DNA from: Marinobacter mangrovi
GTDB lineage: Bacteria > Pseudomonadota > Gammaproteobacteria > Pseudomonadales > Oleiphilaceae
DNA length: 64,000 nucleotides
Direction: 5' to 3'
Assembly (NCBI RefSeq): GCF_016798325.1
Contig: NZ_JAERVO010000006.1
Span: 248,001 to 312,000 of the forward strand
Positions 1 to 7,812 of the stretch are shown in pieces. A program made the position numbers and the translations under genes. The notes beneath the pieces are model-generated. The model was not told the DNA's origin. It was given only the letters and a program-made list of their open reading frames with translations, and ran no database searches. Numbering within the stretch: position 1 is the stretch's first letter; the number at the start of each line of letters is the position of its first letter.

Positions 1-1141
1 CTTCCATCAATCCCATGTTGTCGATGGCCTTTATGCCCGTCTTGATGGGGCGTACGGCGCTGGTGAAATCGGCACCGGCCAGGATCAGGCGCGGGAAATC
101 CGGCTCCACCGCCAGCGGACGCGCCAGGCCGACCAGATCGGTGGCGCCACTCTTGATCGCGGCCGCCATGCCGTCCCGGGTGCGGAAGCCGCCGGTCACC
201 ATCAAGGGCACGTCGGTCCGTTCACGCACTTTCTCGGCAAACTCCAGGAAGTAGGCTTCCCGGGCCCGGGTACTGGCTTTGGTGCCCTTGGCCATGGCCG
301 GGTTCTCGTAGTTGCCGCCGGAGATTTCGATCAGGTCGATGCCCAGATCCGCCAGGGTCTCGATCACCGTGAGGGACTCTTCTTCGGTGAAACCACCGCG
401 CTGGAAATCCGCCGAGTTCAGTTTGATGCCCACGTTGAATGATTCCGAGGTGGCGGCCCGAATGGCTTTGTAGACTTCCACCACGAAGCGCATGCGCTTC
501 TCGGCCGTGCCGCCCCAGTCGTCTGTGCGCTGGTTGTGGTGCGGTGACAGGAACTGGCTGATCAGATAGCCGTGGGCGCCGTGGATCTGTACCCCATCGA
601 AACCGGCCTTCTCGGCAATGGCCGCACTGCGTCCGAACCGCTTGATGATGTCGTCAATCTCCGGGCCGGTCAGGGCCCGAGGCGTGGCGAACATACTTTG
701 CAGTTCCTTGCGGAACGGGATCGCGCTGGGAGAGACCGGGTCGCGGTTCAGCATCTTGGGGCTCTGCTTGCCCGGATGATTCAACTGCATCCAGATGGCG
801 TTGCCGCGTCTCTGGCCTGCGGCGGCCCAGGTCTGGAGAGCCGGCAGATCGCGCTCGTCTTCCAGCACCACGTTCTGCGGCTCGCCGGTGTGACGCCGGT
901 CGATCATCACGTTCCCCGTAATCAGCAGGCCGGTGCCGCCTTCGGCCCAGGTGTCGTAGAGCGTGGCCAGGTCCTGGGTGACGCGGTTGTCCAGCGTCCC
1001 CATGGTTTCACTCATGGCGGACTTGGCGAAGCGATTCGGCAGGACATTGCCATTGCGCAGCGTCAGGGGCTGGCCCAGCAGATCGCTGGCGCTCATCCGG
1101 GCGCCGTCGTCGGCGTGCTTGTTCTTGAGGCCGTTCTTCAT
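1..1141 (-). CDS. NADH:flavin oxidoreductase, old yellow enzyme family (3' end outside window)
   Basis: This is a flavin (FMN) TIM-barrel oxidoreductase of the OYE/NADH:flavin oxidoreductase family, which reduces activated C=C bonds or related substrates with NAD(P)H. About 380 codons are visible and the C-terminal end lies off the window. The family signature HGAHGYLISQFLSP is clear, followed by WGGT and a late VTGGFRTRDGM phosphate-binding stretch. The start is chosen at the ATG at 1141 because AAAGGA lies 8-9 nt upstream on the minus strand. It is transcribed divergently from an ArsR-type regulator whose likely operators lie in the shared 105-bp gap. The substrate is unknown. The family call is firm; the exact role is not. 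Confidence 0.88.
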   Translation of the reverse strand, partial: MKNGLKNKHADDGARMSASDLLGQPLTLRNGNVLPNRFAKSAMSETMGTLDNRVTQDLATLYDTWAEGGTGLLITGNVMIDRRHTGEPQNVVLEDERDLPALQTWAAAGQRRGNAIWMQLNHPGKQSPKMLNRDPVSPSAIPFRKELQSMFATPRALTGPEIDDIIKRFGRSAAIAEKAGFDGVQIHGAHGYLISQFLSPHHNQRTDDWGGTAEKRMRFVVEVYKAIRAATSESFNVGIKLNSADFQRGGFTEEESLTVIETLADLGIDLIEISGGNYENPAMAKGTKASTRAREAYFLEFAEKVRERTDVPLMVTGGFRTRDGMAAAIKSGATDLVGLARPLAVEPDFPRLILAGADFTSAVRPIKTGIKAIDNMGLME

Positions 1142-1164
1142 GGGATCGTGATCCTTTCATAATT

Positions 1165-1205
1165 CGACAACCGTCAAATTATTATACGTTTCGATAATTG
1201 TCAAA
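1165..1205. promoter_or_regulatory. Putative ArsR-type operator pair in divergent promoter region
   Basis: Two near-identical direct repeats, CGACAACCGTCAAA (1165-1178) and CGATAATTGTCAAA (1192-1205), are spaced 27 bp apart between the OYE gene and the regulator gene. Each contains an imperfect GAC/GAT...GTC dyad. The AT-rich stretch between them (ATTATACG) could supply a -10 element. That they bind the adjacent regulator is inferred from position and repetition. Confidence 0.5.
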
Positions 1206-1246
1206 CTGTAATAGAATGGCCTTTAAAGACTGCTGTCGGGACCGTT

Positions 1247-1546
1247 ATGCCAACCAGAGAACTGCCCCATTCCGAACGCCTGGCACGTGCCTTCAAGGCA
1301 CTGTCCAACCCCAATCGTCTGCGCATCTATCAGCAGATCAAGGACGCCCGGGTCAGCCCGATGAAAGACAGTGGCTGCAAGCTGGTGGACTTCATCAACT
1401 CCATGAAAGTAGGCGCGCCAACCATTTCCCATCACATCAAGGAACTGGTCAACGCCGGACTGATTCGCGTGGAGAAGGATGGCAAGTTCGTGACCTGCTA
1501 TCTGGAAGAGGAGATGCAGCAGGAATTGCGGGCGTTTCTGGATTAA
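1247..1546 (+). CDS. ArsR-family winged-helix transcriptional regulator
   Basis: This is a 99-residue single-domain winged helix-turn-helix protein. The ArsR-type opening (ERLARAFKALSNPNRLRIYQ) is followed by a recognition helix around residues 58-72 (APTISHHIKELVNAGLI) and a wing (VEKDGKFVTCYL). It lacks the metal-binding CVCD box of ArsR/SmtB. Cysteines are present only at Cys43 (DSGCKL) and near the end (VTCYL), so the signal may be redox-active or organic rather than a metal. It is divergent from the flavin oxidoreductase gene, which it probably represses together with itself through the direct repeats in the gap. No cognate ligand can be named. Confidence 0.87.
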   Translation: MPTRELPHSERLARAFKALSNPNRLRIYQQIKDARVSPMKDSGCKLVDFINSMKVGAPTISHHIKELVNAGLIRVEKDGKFVTCYLEEEMQQELRAFLD

Positions 1547-1579
1547 GGCTTACGGAAGACTGTGGTCAGCAAAACCGCC

Positions 1580-1681
1580 GGCAGCCTTTCCGGCTGCTCC
1601 GAAGCTGAAGCGTCGGCTACATTGAAAGCCCACTCGAGTCTGTAGCAGATGCTTCAGCTTCTGAGGCGCCGCAGGTGCCCG
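1580..1681. repeat. Palindromic intergenic repeat, copy 1
   Basis: First of two direct copies (about 100 bp, period 147 bp) downstream of the regulator gene. The core is an imperfect inverted repeat: the arm GAAGCTGAAGCGTCGGCTAC (1601-1620) pairs with TGTAGCAGATGCTTCAGCTT (1641-1660). The flanks CAGCCTTTC and GAGGCGCCGCAGG are also shared with copy 2. It is REP-like in design. Confidence 0.8.
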
Positions 1682-1726
1682 AGTCGAAATGAGCGGATTC
1701 CTCCGAACTGTCGTATGTATCATCCT

Positions 1727-1828
1727 GGCAGCCTTTCAGGCCGCTCCGAAGCTGAAGCGTCGGCTACATTGAAAGCCCACTCGAGCCTGTAGCAGATGCT
1801 TTAGCTTCTGAGGCGCCGCAGGCGCCCC
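1727..1828. repeat. Palindromic intergenic repeat, copy 2
   Basis: Second direct copy of the element at 1580-1681, differing at only a few positions. The core inverted-repeat arms are at 1748-1768 and 1788-1808. A third, inverted and more diverged copy is at 29281-29356. The spacer between copies 1 and 2 (1682-1726) is not repeated. Confidence 0.8.
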
Positions 1829-1890
1829 AACCACCTGCGCTCTCCACCGCCGTTCCATCGAAGCCGGCAAGCCAAGAAAGACCAATCAGA

Positions 1891-1917
1891 AAAAAAGCAG
1901 GCCGGAGCCTGCTTTTT
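1891..1917 (-). terminator. Intrinsic terminator of aceEF
   Basis: The stem AGCAGGC/GCCTGCT has A and T runs on both sides and lies 26 bp past the aceF stop. It can act on both strands but best fits the end of the minus-strand aceE-aceF transcript. Confidence 0.8.
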
Positions 1918-1942
1918 GAGCCGTCACATCATCAGTCACCGC

Positions 1943-3946
1943 TTACAACAGCAATCGCCGGACATCCCCCAGCAACTGCCCCAGCAACGTCGTAAACCGC
2001 GCGGCATCTGCCCCATTCACAGCGCGGTGATCGTAGGACAGCGACAACGGCATCATCAGCCGCGGTTCGAAGGCCTCACCGTCCCACACCGGTTTCATCG
2101 AGGCTTTCGAGACACCGAGGATCGCCACTTCCGGGGTGCTGACAATGGGCGTAAACGCCGTGCCACCGATGCCGCCCACGCTGGTGATGGAGAAGCAGCC
2201 ACCCTGCATTTCGTTGGGTTTGAGCTTCTTGTCCCGGGCCTTGGCGGCCATGTCGAAGGCTTCCTCCGCCAGCTCCCACAGGCCTTTCTTATCCACATCC
2301 CGGATCACCGGCACCATCAGGCCGTTGGGCGTATCCACAGCGATACCGATGTGGATGTACTGCTTGCGGATCAGCTCCTTGCGCTCCATATCCAGCGACA
2401 CATTGAACTGCGGCAGTTCCGTCAGGGCCTGGGCGCAGGCCTTGAGCATGAAGGCCAGCGGCGTCATCTTCACGCCACGCTTCTCGCCTTCCGCTTTCAA
2501 GCTCTTGCGGAAGGCGTCCATGTCGGTGATGTCCGCCTCGTCGTGCTGGGTCACGTGCGGCACGTTGAGCCAGTTGCGCTGCATGTTGTTGGCGGTGGCC
2601 ACCTGGATGCGCGACATGGCTTCCCGCTCGATCTCCCCGAACTGGCTGAAGTCCGGCAGTTTGACGCCAGGAATGCCACCACCGGCGGGTGCGGCTGCGC
2701 CACCCTCCTGGGTTTTCTGCAACTCCCCCTTCACATAGGCCTGGACGTCGTCCTTGAGGATGCGCCCTTTCGGGCCGCTGCCCTTGATCCGCGCCATGTC
2801 GACGCCAAACTCCCGGGCCAGCTTGCGCACGGCCGGTCCGGCGTGCACCTTGCCGCTGGTCTTGGGTTCTGACTCGGCCTCCGCGCGAGCGGGTTGCTGA
2901 CGTTCCGGACTTTGCCGCTTCGCCTCTTTATCGCCTTCCGCCGGCGCCTCGCTGGTCTCCTCTTCGCCCTGGTCATCGCCGGACACGGTCATTTCCAGAA
3001 GGTCGTCGCCTTCGGACAGCTTGTCGCCTTCGCTGACGAGCACCTTGTCAATCTTGCCGGCGTAGGGCGATGGGATCTCGAAGGTGGCCTTGTCAGACTC
3101 CACCGTCACCAGCGGGTCTTCCTCGGCGACCTCGTCGCCCTTGCTGACGTTCACCTCAATGACCGGGACGTCCTCCGCGCCATCCATGCTCGGCACCTTG
3201 ACCGTTTCCTTACGGGATCCGCCGCCCGATGCCTTCTTGCCGGATTTCGGTGCCTTATCTTCCGCCTTTTCAGCCGGTGCTTCCGATGCCTCGGCAGGCG
3301 CGGCCTCTTCGTCACTACCGGCTCCACCACCGTCGGAGATCGTCATCTCCAGCAGGTCGTCGCGTTCCGAGAGCTTGTCCCCTTCCTTGACCAGTACCTT
3401 GCCGACTTTGCCGGCGTAGGGCGACGGGATCTCAAAGGTGGCTTTGTCGGATTCCACGGTAACCAGCGGATCTTCCTCGGCGACCTCATCCCCGGCCTTC
3501 ACATTGATCTCGATGACCGGCACGTCTTCCGTCCCGTCGAGATTGGGCACTTTCACCGTTTCCTTGCGGGAACCGCCGCCGGATTTCCCGGAGGATTTCC
3601 TGGCGGACGCTTTCTCGTCAGACGATGTCTTTTGGGACGAGGTATCGGACGAATCGGCCGCCTCGTCTTCCGGCTGATCGTCTTGCTCAGACGACTCGCC
3701 GCCGGCACCCTCGGCGTCAATCGTGCCGACCACGTCGCCTTCCTTGATCTTGTCCCCCACCTTGACGCTGATCTTGGTGATCTTGCCGGCCACCGGCGCC
3801 GGCAGATCCACCGACGCCTTGTCCGATTCCACCGTCAGGATCGGATCCTCCTCTTCGACGGTGTCGCCCTTGCTGACGGTGATCTCGATGACTTCAACCT
3901 CATCCGCACCGCCAAGATCGGGCACCTTGATGTCCTGTTCACTCAT
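1943..3946 (-). CDS. aceF: Dihydrolipoyllysine acetyltransferase, E2 of pyruvate dehydrogenase
   Basis: This is the core E2 subunit (667 aa), which transfers the acetyl group from lipoamide to CoA. Three lipoyl domains carry the lipoylated lysine in ESDKA motifs at about K43, K168 and K286. They are joined by Ala/Glu/Ser/Pro-rich flexible linkers. A peripheral subunit-binding domain follows (HAGPAVRKLAREFG to DDVQAYV, about residues 368-405), then the catalytic domain ending with DHRAVNGAD (active-site His about 640). Lipoyl domains 2 and 3 are nearly identical (see findings). The start lies 10 bp after the aceE stop, so the two genes are one transcript. The E3 subunit gene is not in the window. 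Confidence 0.97.
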   Translation of the reverse strand: MSEQDIKVPDLGGADEVEVIEITVSKGDTVEEEDPILTVESDKASVDLPAPVAGKITKISVKVGDKIKEGDVVGTIDAEGAGGESSEQDDQPEDEAADSSDTSSQKTSSDEKASARKSSGKSGGGSRKETVKVPNLDGTEDVPVIEINVKAGDEVAEEDPLVTVESDKATFEIPSPYAGKVGKVLVKEGDKLSERDDLLEMTISDGGGAGSDEEAAPAEASEAPAEKAEDKAPKSGKKASGGGSRKETVKVPSMDGAEDVPVIEVNVSKGDEVAEEDPLVTVESDKATFEIPSPYAGKIDKVLVSEGDKLSEGDDLLEMTVSGDDQGEEETSEAPAEGDKEAKRQSPERQQPARAEAESEPKTSGKVHAGPAVRKLAREFGVDMARIKGSGPKGRILKDDVQAYVKGELQKTQEGGAAAPAGGGIPGVKLPDFSQFGEIEREAMSRIQVATANNMQRNWLNVPHVTQHDEADITDMDAFRKSLKAEGEKRGVKMTPLAFMLKACAQALTELPQFNVSLDMERKELIRKQYIHIGIAVDTPNGLMVPVIRDVDKKGLWELAEEAFDMAAKARDKKLKPNEMQGGCFSITSVGGIGGTAFTPIVSTPEVAILGVSKASMKPVWDGEAFEPRLMMPLSLSYDHRAVNGADAARFTTLLGQLLGDVRRLLL

Positions 3947-3956
3947 GGCGGCCTCC

Positions 3957-6617
3957 TTAGCTCTTCACCGGATTCGGTTTATTGCGATCAATCCCGTACT
4001 TGCGCATCGCGTCCAAAACCTGCTCCTGTTTGATGTCTCCGTCGACCGACAGCGCGCTCAGGGCCGCCACCACCACGTGGTAACGGTCCACCTCGAAGAA
4101 GCTGCGGAGTCGTTCCCGGGTATCGCTGCGACCGAAGCCGTCGGTGCCGAGCACTTCATAGTGGGTCGGTACCCAACGGCGGATCTGGTCGGCGTAGAGT
4201 TTCATGTAGTCGGTGGACGCCACCACCGGGCCCTTCTGTTTCTCCAGGCACTTGGTGACATAGGACTGCTTGGCCTTGTCGTCCGGGTGCAGCTTGTTCC
4301 AGCGATCCACATGCTGCCCGTCGCGGGCCAGTTCGTTGAAGCTGGTGACGCTCCAGACGTCGCTGGCCACGCTGTAGTCGTCCCGCAGCAGCTTGGCGGC
4401 TTCGCGCACCTCGTTGAGGATTGCACCGCTCCCCAGCAACTGGACCCGGGGTGTTTTCTTGCGGCCCTTGGTTTCCACCGATTCCAGCTTGTACATGCCC
4501 TTGATGATGCCGTTCTCGATGCCCTTGGGCATGGCCGGCTGCAGGTAGTTCTCGTTCATGATGGTGATGTAGTAGAAGACGTTTTCATTGTCCTCGTACA
4601 TCCGCTTCATGCCATCGTGAACCACCACCGCCATCTCGTAGGCGTAGGCCGGGTCGTAGGCCACGCAGGTGGGAATGGTCTGGGCGAGGATGTGACTGTG
4701 ACCGTCCTGGTGCTGCAGCCCCTCGCCATTGAGCGTCGTGCGCCCGGAAGTGCCGCCCATCAGGAAGCCGCGGGCCTGGATGTCGCCGGAGGCCCAGGCC
4801 AGGTCGCCCACTCGCTGGAAACCGAACATGGAATAGAAGCTGTAGAACGGAATCAGCGGGAAATCGTTGGTGCTGTAGGAGGTGGCACACGCCATCCAGG
4901 CCGCCATGGAGCCGTCCTCGGTGATGCCTTCCTCGAGGATCTGCCCCTGTTTGTCCTCTTTGTAGTACATGATCTGGTCGCGATCCTGGGGCGTGTACTT
5001 CTGCCCTTCGGAAGTGTAGATCCCCAGTTGCCGGAACATGCCTTCCATGCCGAAGGTCCGCGCCTCGTCCGGCACGATCGGCACCACCCGCTTACCGACC
5101 CGCTTGTCCTTGGTCAGCGACGTCAGCAGACGCACGAAGGCCATGGTGGTGGAAATTTCCCGGTCGCCGGAGCCTTCCAGCAGGTTGCTGAAAATGTCCA
5201 GATCGGGAATCTTCAGCGGCTGGCTGTCCTTGCGGCGCTTGGGATAGAAGCCGCCCAGCTCCTGCCGGCGCTTCTTCATGTACACCATCTCGGGACTGTC
5301 CGGCGCCGGACGGTAGTACGGCACGTCCTTCAGCTCTTCATCCTTGAGCGGAATGCCAAAACGATCGCGGAAGGCCTTGAGGCCGTCGATATCCAGCTTC
5401 TTCAGGGAGTGGGCCGTGTTCTGCGCCTCGCCAGCAGCACCGAAGCCATACCCCTTGATGGTATGCGCCAGGATGACCGTGGGCTGGCCCTTGTGGTGGA
5501 CCGCATCGTGATAGGCCGCATACACCTTGTAGGGATCGTGGCCGCCGCGGTTGAGCTGGCCGATATCCTCGTCGGACAGGTCTTCGACCATTTTGGCCAG
5601 CTCCGGGTAGCGACCGAAGAAATTCTTGCGGGTGTAGGCCGCGCCGTTGCTCTTGAAGTTCTGCAGGTCGCCGTCGCAACACTCGTCCATGGTCCGCTGC
5701 ATGATGCCGTCGGTATCACGCTCGAACAGCTGGTCCCACATGCGGCCCCAGACCACCTTGAGGACGTTCCAGTTGGCTCCACGGAAGACGCCTTCCATCT
5801 CCTGGATGATCTTGCCGTTGCCCCGTACCGGGCCATCCAGGCGCTGCAGGTTGCAGTTGATCACGAAGATCAGGTTATCCAGTTTCTCACGTCCGGCCAG
5901 GGCGATCGCACCCAGGGTTTCCGGTTCGTCGCACTCGCCGTCACCGACGAAGCACCAGACGTGGCGATCGCCCATATCGACCAGCTCGCGACTGTGCAGG
6001 TACTTCATCACGTGGGCCTGGTAGATCGCCTGGATCGGCCCCAGACCCATGGACACCGTCGGGAACTGCCAGTAATCCGGCATCAACCAGGGGTGGGGAT
6101 AGGACGACAGCCCGTTGCCATCCACCTCTTCCCGGTACTTGTCCAGATGCTCTTCGTCAAAACGTCCTTCCAGGAAGGAGCGGGCGTAGATCCCGGGCGA
6201 CGAATGTCCCTGGAAGTAGACCAGATCCGATTCCTGCTTCTCGTTCCCGGCGTTGAAGAAGTAGTTGAAACCCACGTCGTAGAGCGTGGCCGCGGAGGAA
6301 AACGAGGAGATATGGCCGCCCAGTTCACCCGGTCGCTTGTTGGCCCGCAGGACCATCGCCAGCGCGTTCCAGCGGATCAGTGAGCGGATGCGGCGTTCCA
6401 TGAACAGGTCACCCGGCATGCGCGCTTCCTGGGTGACGGGAATCGTGTTGCGGAACGGCGTAGTGATCGAATAGGGCAGCGGAGTGCCGTCTTTGCTGGC
6501 CCGTTCCGACAGGCGCTCCAGGATAAACTTGGCACGCTCGATTCCTTCGTTCTCGATCAGGGAATCCAGCGCCTCCATCCATTCCTGGGTTTCGATAGGA
6601 TCTTCGTCCTGATACAT
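3957..6617 (-). CDS. aceE: Pyruvate dehydrogenase E1 component, homodimeric type
   Basis: This is the thiamine-diphosphate-dependent E1 (886 aa), which decarboxylates pyruvate and acetylates the lipoyl groups of AceF. The length matches the E. coli protein (887 aa). The ThDP-binding segment starts at GDGECDEPE (residue 225), and GHISSFSSAATLYDVG (about 101-116) is typical of the family. An upstream in-frame extension to 6860 is rejected: the start MYQDEDPIETQEW at 6617 fits the family and is preceded by GAGGAGGGTTGG. No pdhR regulator gene is adjacent. Instead the lactate oxidation operon is divergent, which suggests coordinated lactate and pyruvate use. Confidence 0.97.
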   Translation of the reverse strand: MYQDEDPIETQEWMEALDSLIENEGIERAKFILERLSERASKDGTPLPYSITTPFRNTIPVTQEARMPGDLFMERRIRSLIRWNALAMVLRANKRPGELGGHISSFSSAATLYDVGFNYFFNAGNEKQESDLVYFQGHSSPGIYARSFLEGRFDEEHLDKYREEVDGNGLSSYPHPWLMPDYWQFPTVSMGLGPIQAIYQAHVMKYLHSRELVDMGDRHVWCFVGDGECDEPETLGAIALAGREKLDNLIFVINCNLQRLDGPVRGNGKIIQEMEGVFRGANWNVLKVVWGRMWDQLFERDTDGIMQRTMDECCDGDLQNFKSNGAAYTRKNFFGRYPELAKMVEDLSDEDIGQLNRGGHDPYKVYAAYHDAVHHKGQPTVILAHTIKGYGFGAAGEAQNTAHSLKKLDIDGLKAFRDRFGIPLKDEELKDVPYYRPAPDSPEMVYMKKRRQELGGFYPKRRKDSQPLKIPDLDIFSNLLEGSGDREISTTMAFVRLLTSLTKDKRVGKRVVPIVPDEARTFGMEGMFRQLGIYTSEGQKYTPQDRDQIMYYKEDKQGQILEEGITEDGSMAAWMACATSYSTNDFPLIPFYSFYSMFGFQRVGDLAWASGDIQARGFLMGGTSGRTTLNGEGLQHQDGHSHILAQTIPTCVAYDPAYAYEMAVVVHDGMKRMYEDNENVFYYITIMNENYLQPAMPKGIENGIIKGMYKLESVETKGRKKTPRVQLLGSGAILNEVREAAKLLRDDYSVASDVWSVTSFNELARDGQHVDRWNKLHPDDKAKQSYVTKCLEKQKGPVVASTDYMKLYADQIRRWVPTHYEVLGTDGFGRSDTRERLRSFFEVDRYHVVVAALSALSVDGDIKQEQVLDAMRKYGIDRNKPNPVKS

Positions 6618-7059
6618 CCAACCCTCCTCGTAAGGCGTCAAATTGTTGGTGCAGGGAATCACTGTCCGGGTCCGAAACTGCGGCGATACGGCCGGACCCC
6701 ATGAGCGGCCGACTGCCCCTGAAAAGGCGGGAAAGCCTCGCAAAACGCTCCAATAAGCATAGAACAGGTTCGATATCTTGCAGGCCGATACCATAGACCG
6801 GCGACGTCCCCACGCAGGGACATTGACGAGCGGATTCGCTCGGGAGGTAACACGCTCCATGGGTTTGTCGCCGAACCCGGGCTACGGTTCCACAGACAAA
6901 CCGATGGGGCGCTGAATGCGGCTGGAAAGTCCCACCTTGGCGCTTTGGGGCCGGCATCCACAAGGGGCCTGCGACCAATGTCTGAGCCCGCGAGGTTCTA
7001 TCTTGCCTCGATAGCACACTAGTCTATACAAAGCATCCTCACTAACGCCGGGTTACTGC
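6618..7059. other. Divergent control region between aceE and lldE (442 bp)
   Basis: No credible gene is seen. Open frames here are shadows or unsupported upstream extensions of aceE. For the lld side, -35-like TTGCCT (7003-7008) and -10-like TATACA (7025-7030) are 16 bp apart. An interrupted dyad, CTATC-N7-GATAG (6998-7014), overlaps the -35 and is an operator candidate. No convincing aceE promoter could be assigned. Confidence 0.5.
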
Positions 7060-7812
7060 ATGAACGCTCCCGCGATCCATCGCGTTTATCTTTTTGGCAC
7101 CTGCCTGATCGACGTTTTCCATCCTCGGGCAGGCATGGCGGCCGTGCGTCTGTTGGAACGGGAGGGTATCGAGGTGGTCTTCCCGGAAGAACAGACCTGC
7201 TGCGGGCAACCGCCCTACAATTCCGGCTACGATGACGAAGCCCGGGCCGTTGCCCGCCAGGTGGTACGCCGTTTCAATGAGCCGATCCCCGTGATCGTGC
7301 CCTCCGGCTCCTGTGCCGGGATGTTGCGCCACCATTATCCCAGCCTGCTGGCCGATGGGCCGTTGGCCGAAGCCGCCCAGGATCTGGCCGCGCGCACCTA
7401 CGAGCTGCATGAATTCCTGAACCGGGTGCTGCAGGTGACGTGGCAGGATCATGGCGATCCGGTGAAGATCGTCATGCACACCTCCTGCAGTGCGCGCCGT
7501 GAAATGGGCGTGAGCGAGGACGGGCTCGCCCTGCTGAAACAGCTCAAGGGCGTGGACGTCTGCGAGCCGGAAAACGCCGAAGCCTGCTGCGGGTTCGGCG
7601 GCACCTTTGCCGTGAAGATGTCGGACATTTCTGCGGCGATGGCCACGGACAAATGCAGCGCCATTCGAGCCACCGAGGCAGACCAACTCCTCAGCAGCGA
7701 CTGCGGCTGCCTGCTCAACATTGACGGTATGCTGCGTAAACAGGGCGCCAATCTGCCGGCCGAGCACCTGGCCGAATTTCTCTGGAAGCGGACCGGAGGC
7801 GACACCCCATGA
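7060..7812 (+). CDS. lldE: L-lactate oxidation complex subunit, CCG-domain Fe-S protein
   Basis: This 250-aa protein belongs to the LldE/LutA family of the cytochrome-independent L-lactate dehydrogenase complex. Two CCG-type cysteine motifs, CCGQPPY (about residues 47-53) and CCGFGG (176-181), are typical of proteins that bind a noncubane or 4Fe-4S cluster and hand electrons to the respiratory chain. Other conserved cysteines lie in SGSCAGM and HTSCSARREMG. It is the first gene of an overlapping three-gene operon: its stop overlaps the lldF start by 4 nt. Equivalent to lutA in Bacillus naming. Confidence 0.93.
   Translation: MNAPAIHRVYLFGTCLIDVFHPRAGMAAVRLLEREGIEVVFPEEQTCCGQPPYNSGYDDEARAVARQVVRRFNEPIPVIVPSGSCAGMLRHHYPSLLADGPLAEAAQDLAARTYELHEFLNRVLQVTWQDHGDPVKIVMHTSCSARREMGVSEDGLALLKQLKGVDVCEPENAEACCGFGGTFAVKMSDISAAMATDKCSAIRATEADQLLSSDCGCLLNIDGMLRKQGANLPAEHLAEFLWKRTGGDTP

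Noticed and set aside
3060-3560. Lipoyl-domain repeats read as a possible DNA repeat array
   Set aside because: They are coding duplications inside aceF, not an independent repeat or CRISPR array. No CRISPR array was seen anywhere.
3723-6383. 886-codon open frame antisense to aceE
   Set aside because: Shadow frame created by high GC and codon bias of aceE; the translation is low-complexity His/Val/Leu-rich without recognisable domains. Similar long antisense frames over pnp (29214-31517), infB (35057-36460) and carB (47124-49511) are rejected for the same reason.
6618-6860. 81-codon N-terminal extension of aceE
   Set aside because: Not family-like, no ribosome-binding site at 6860, and the internal start at 6617 has a strong one.
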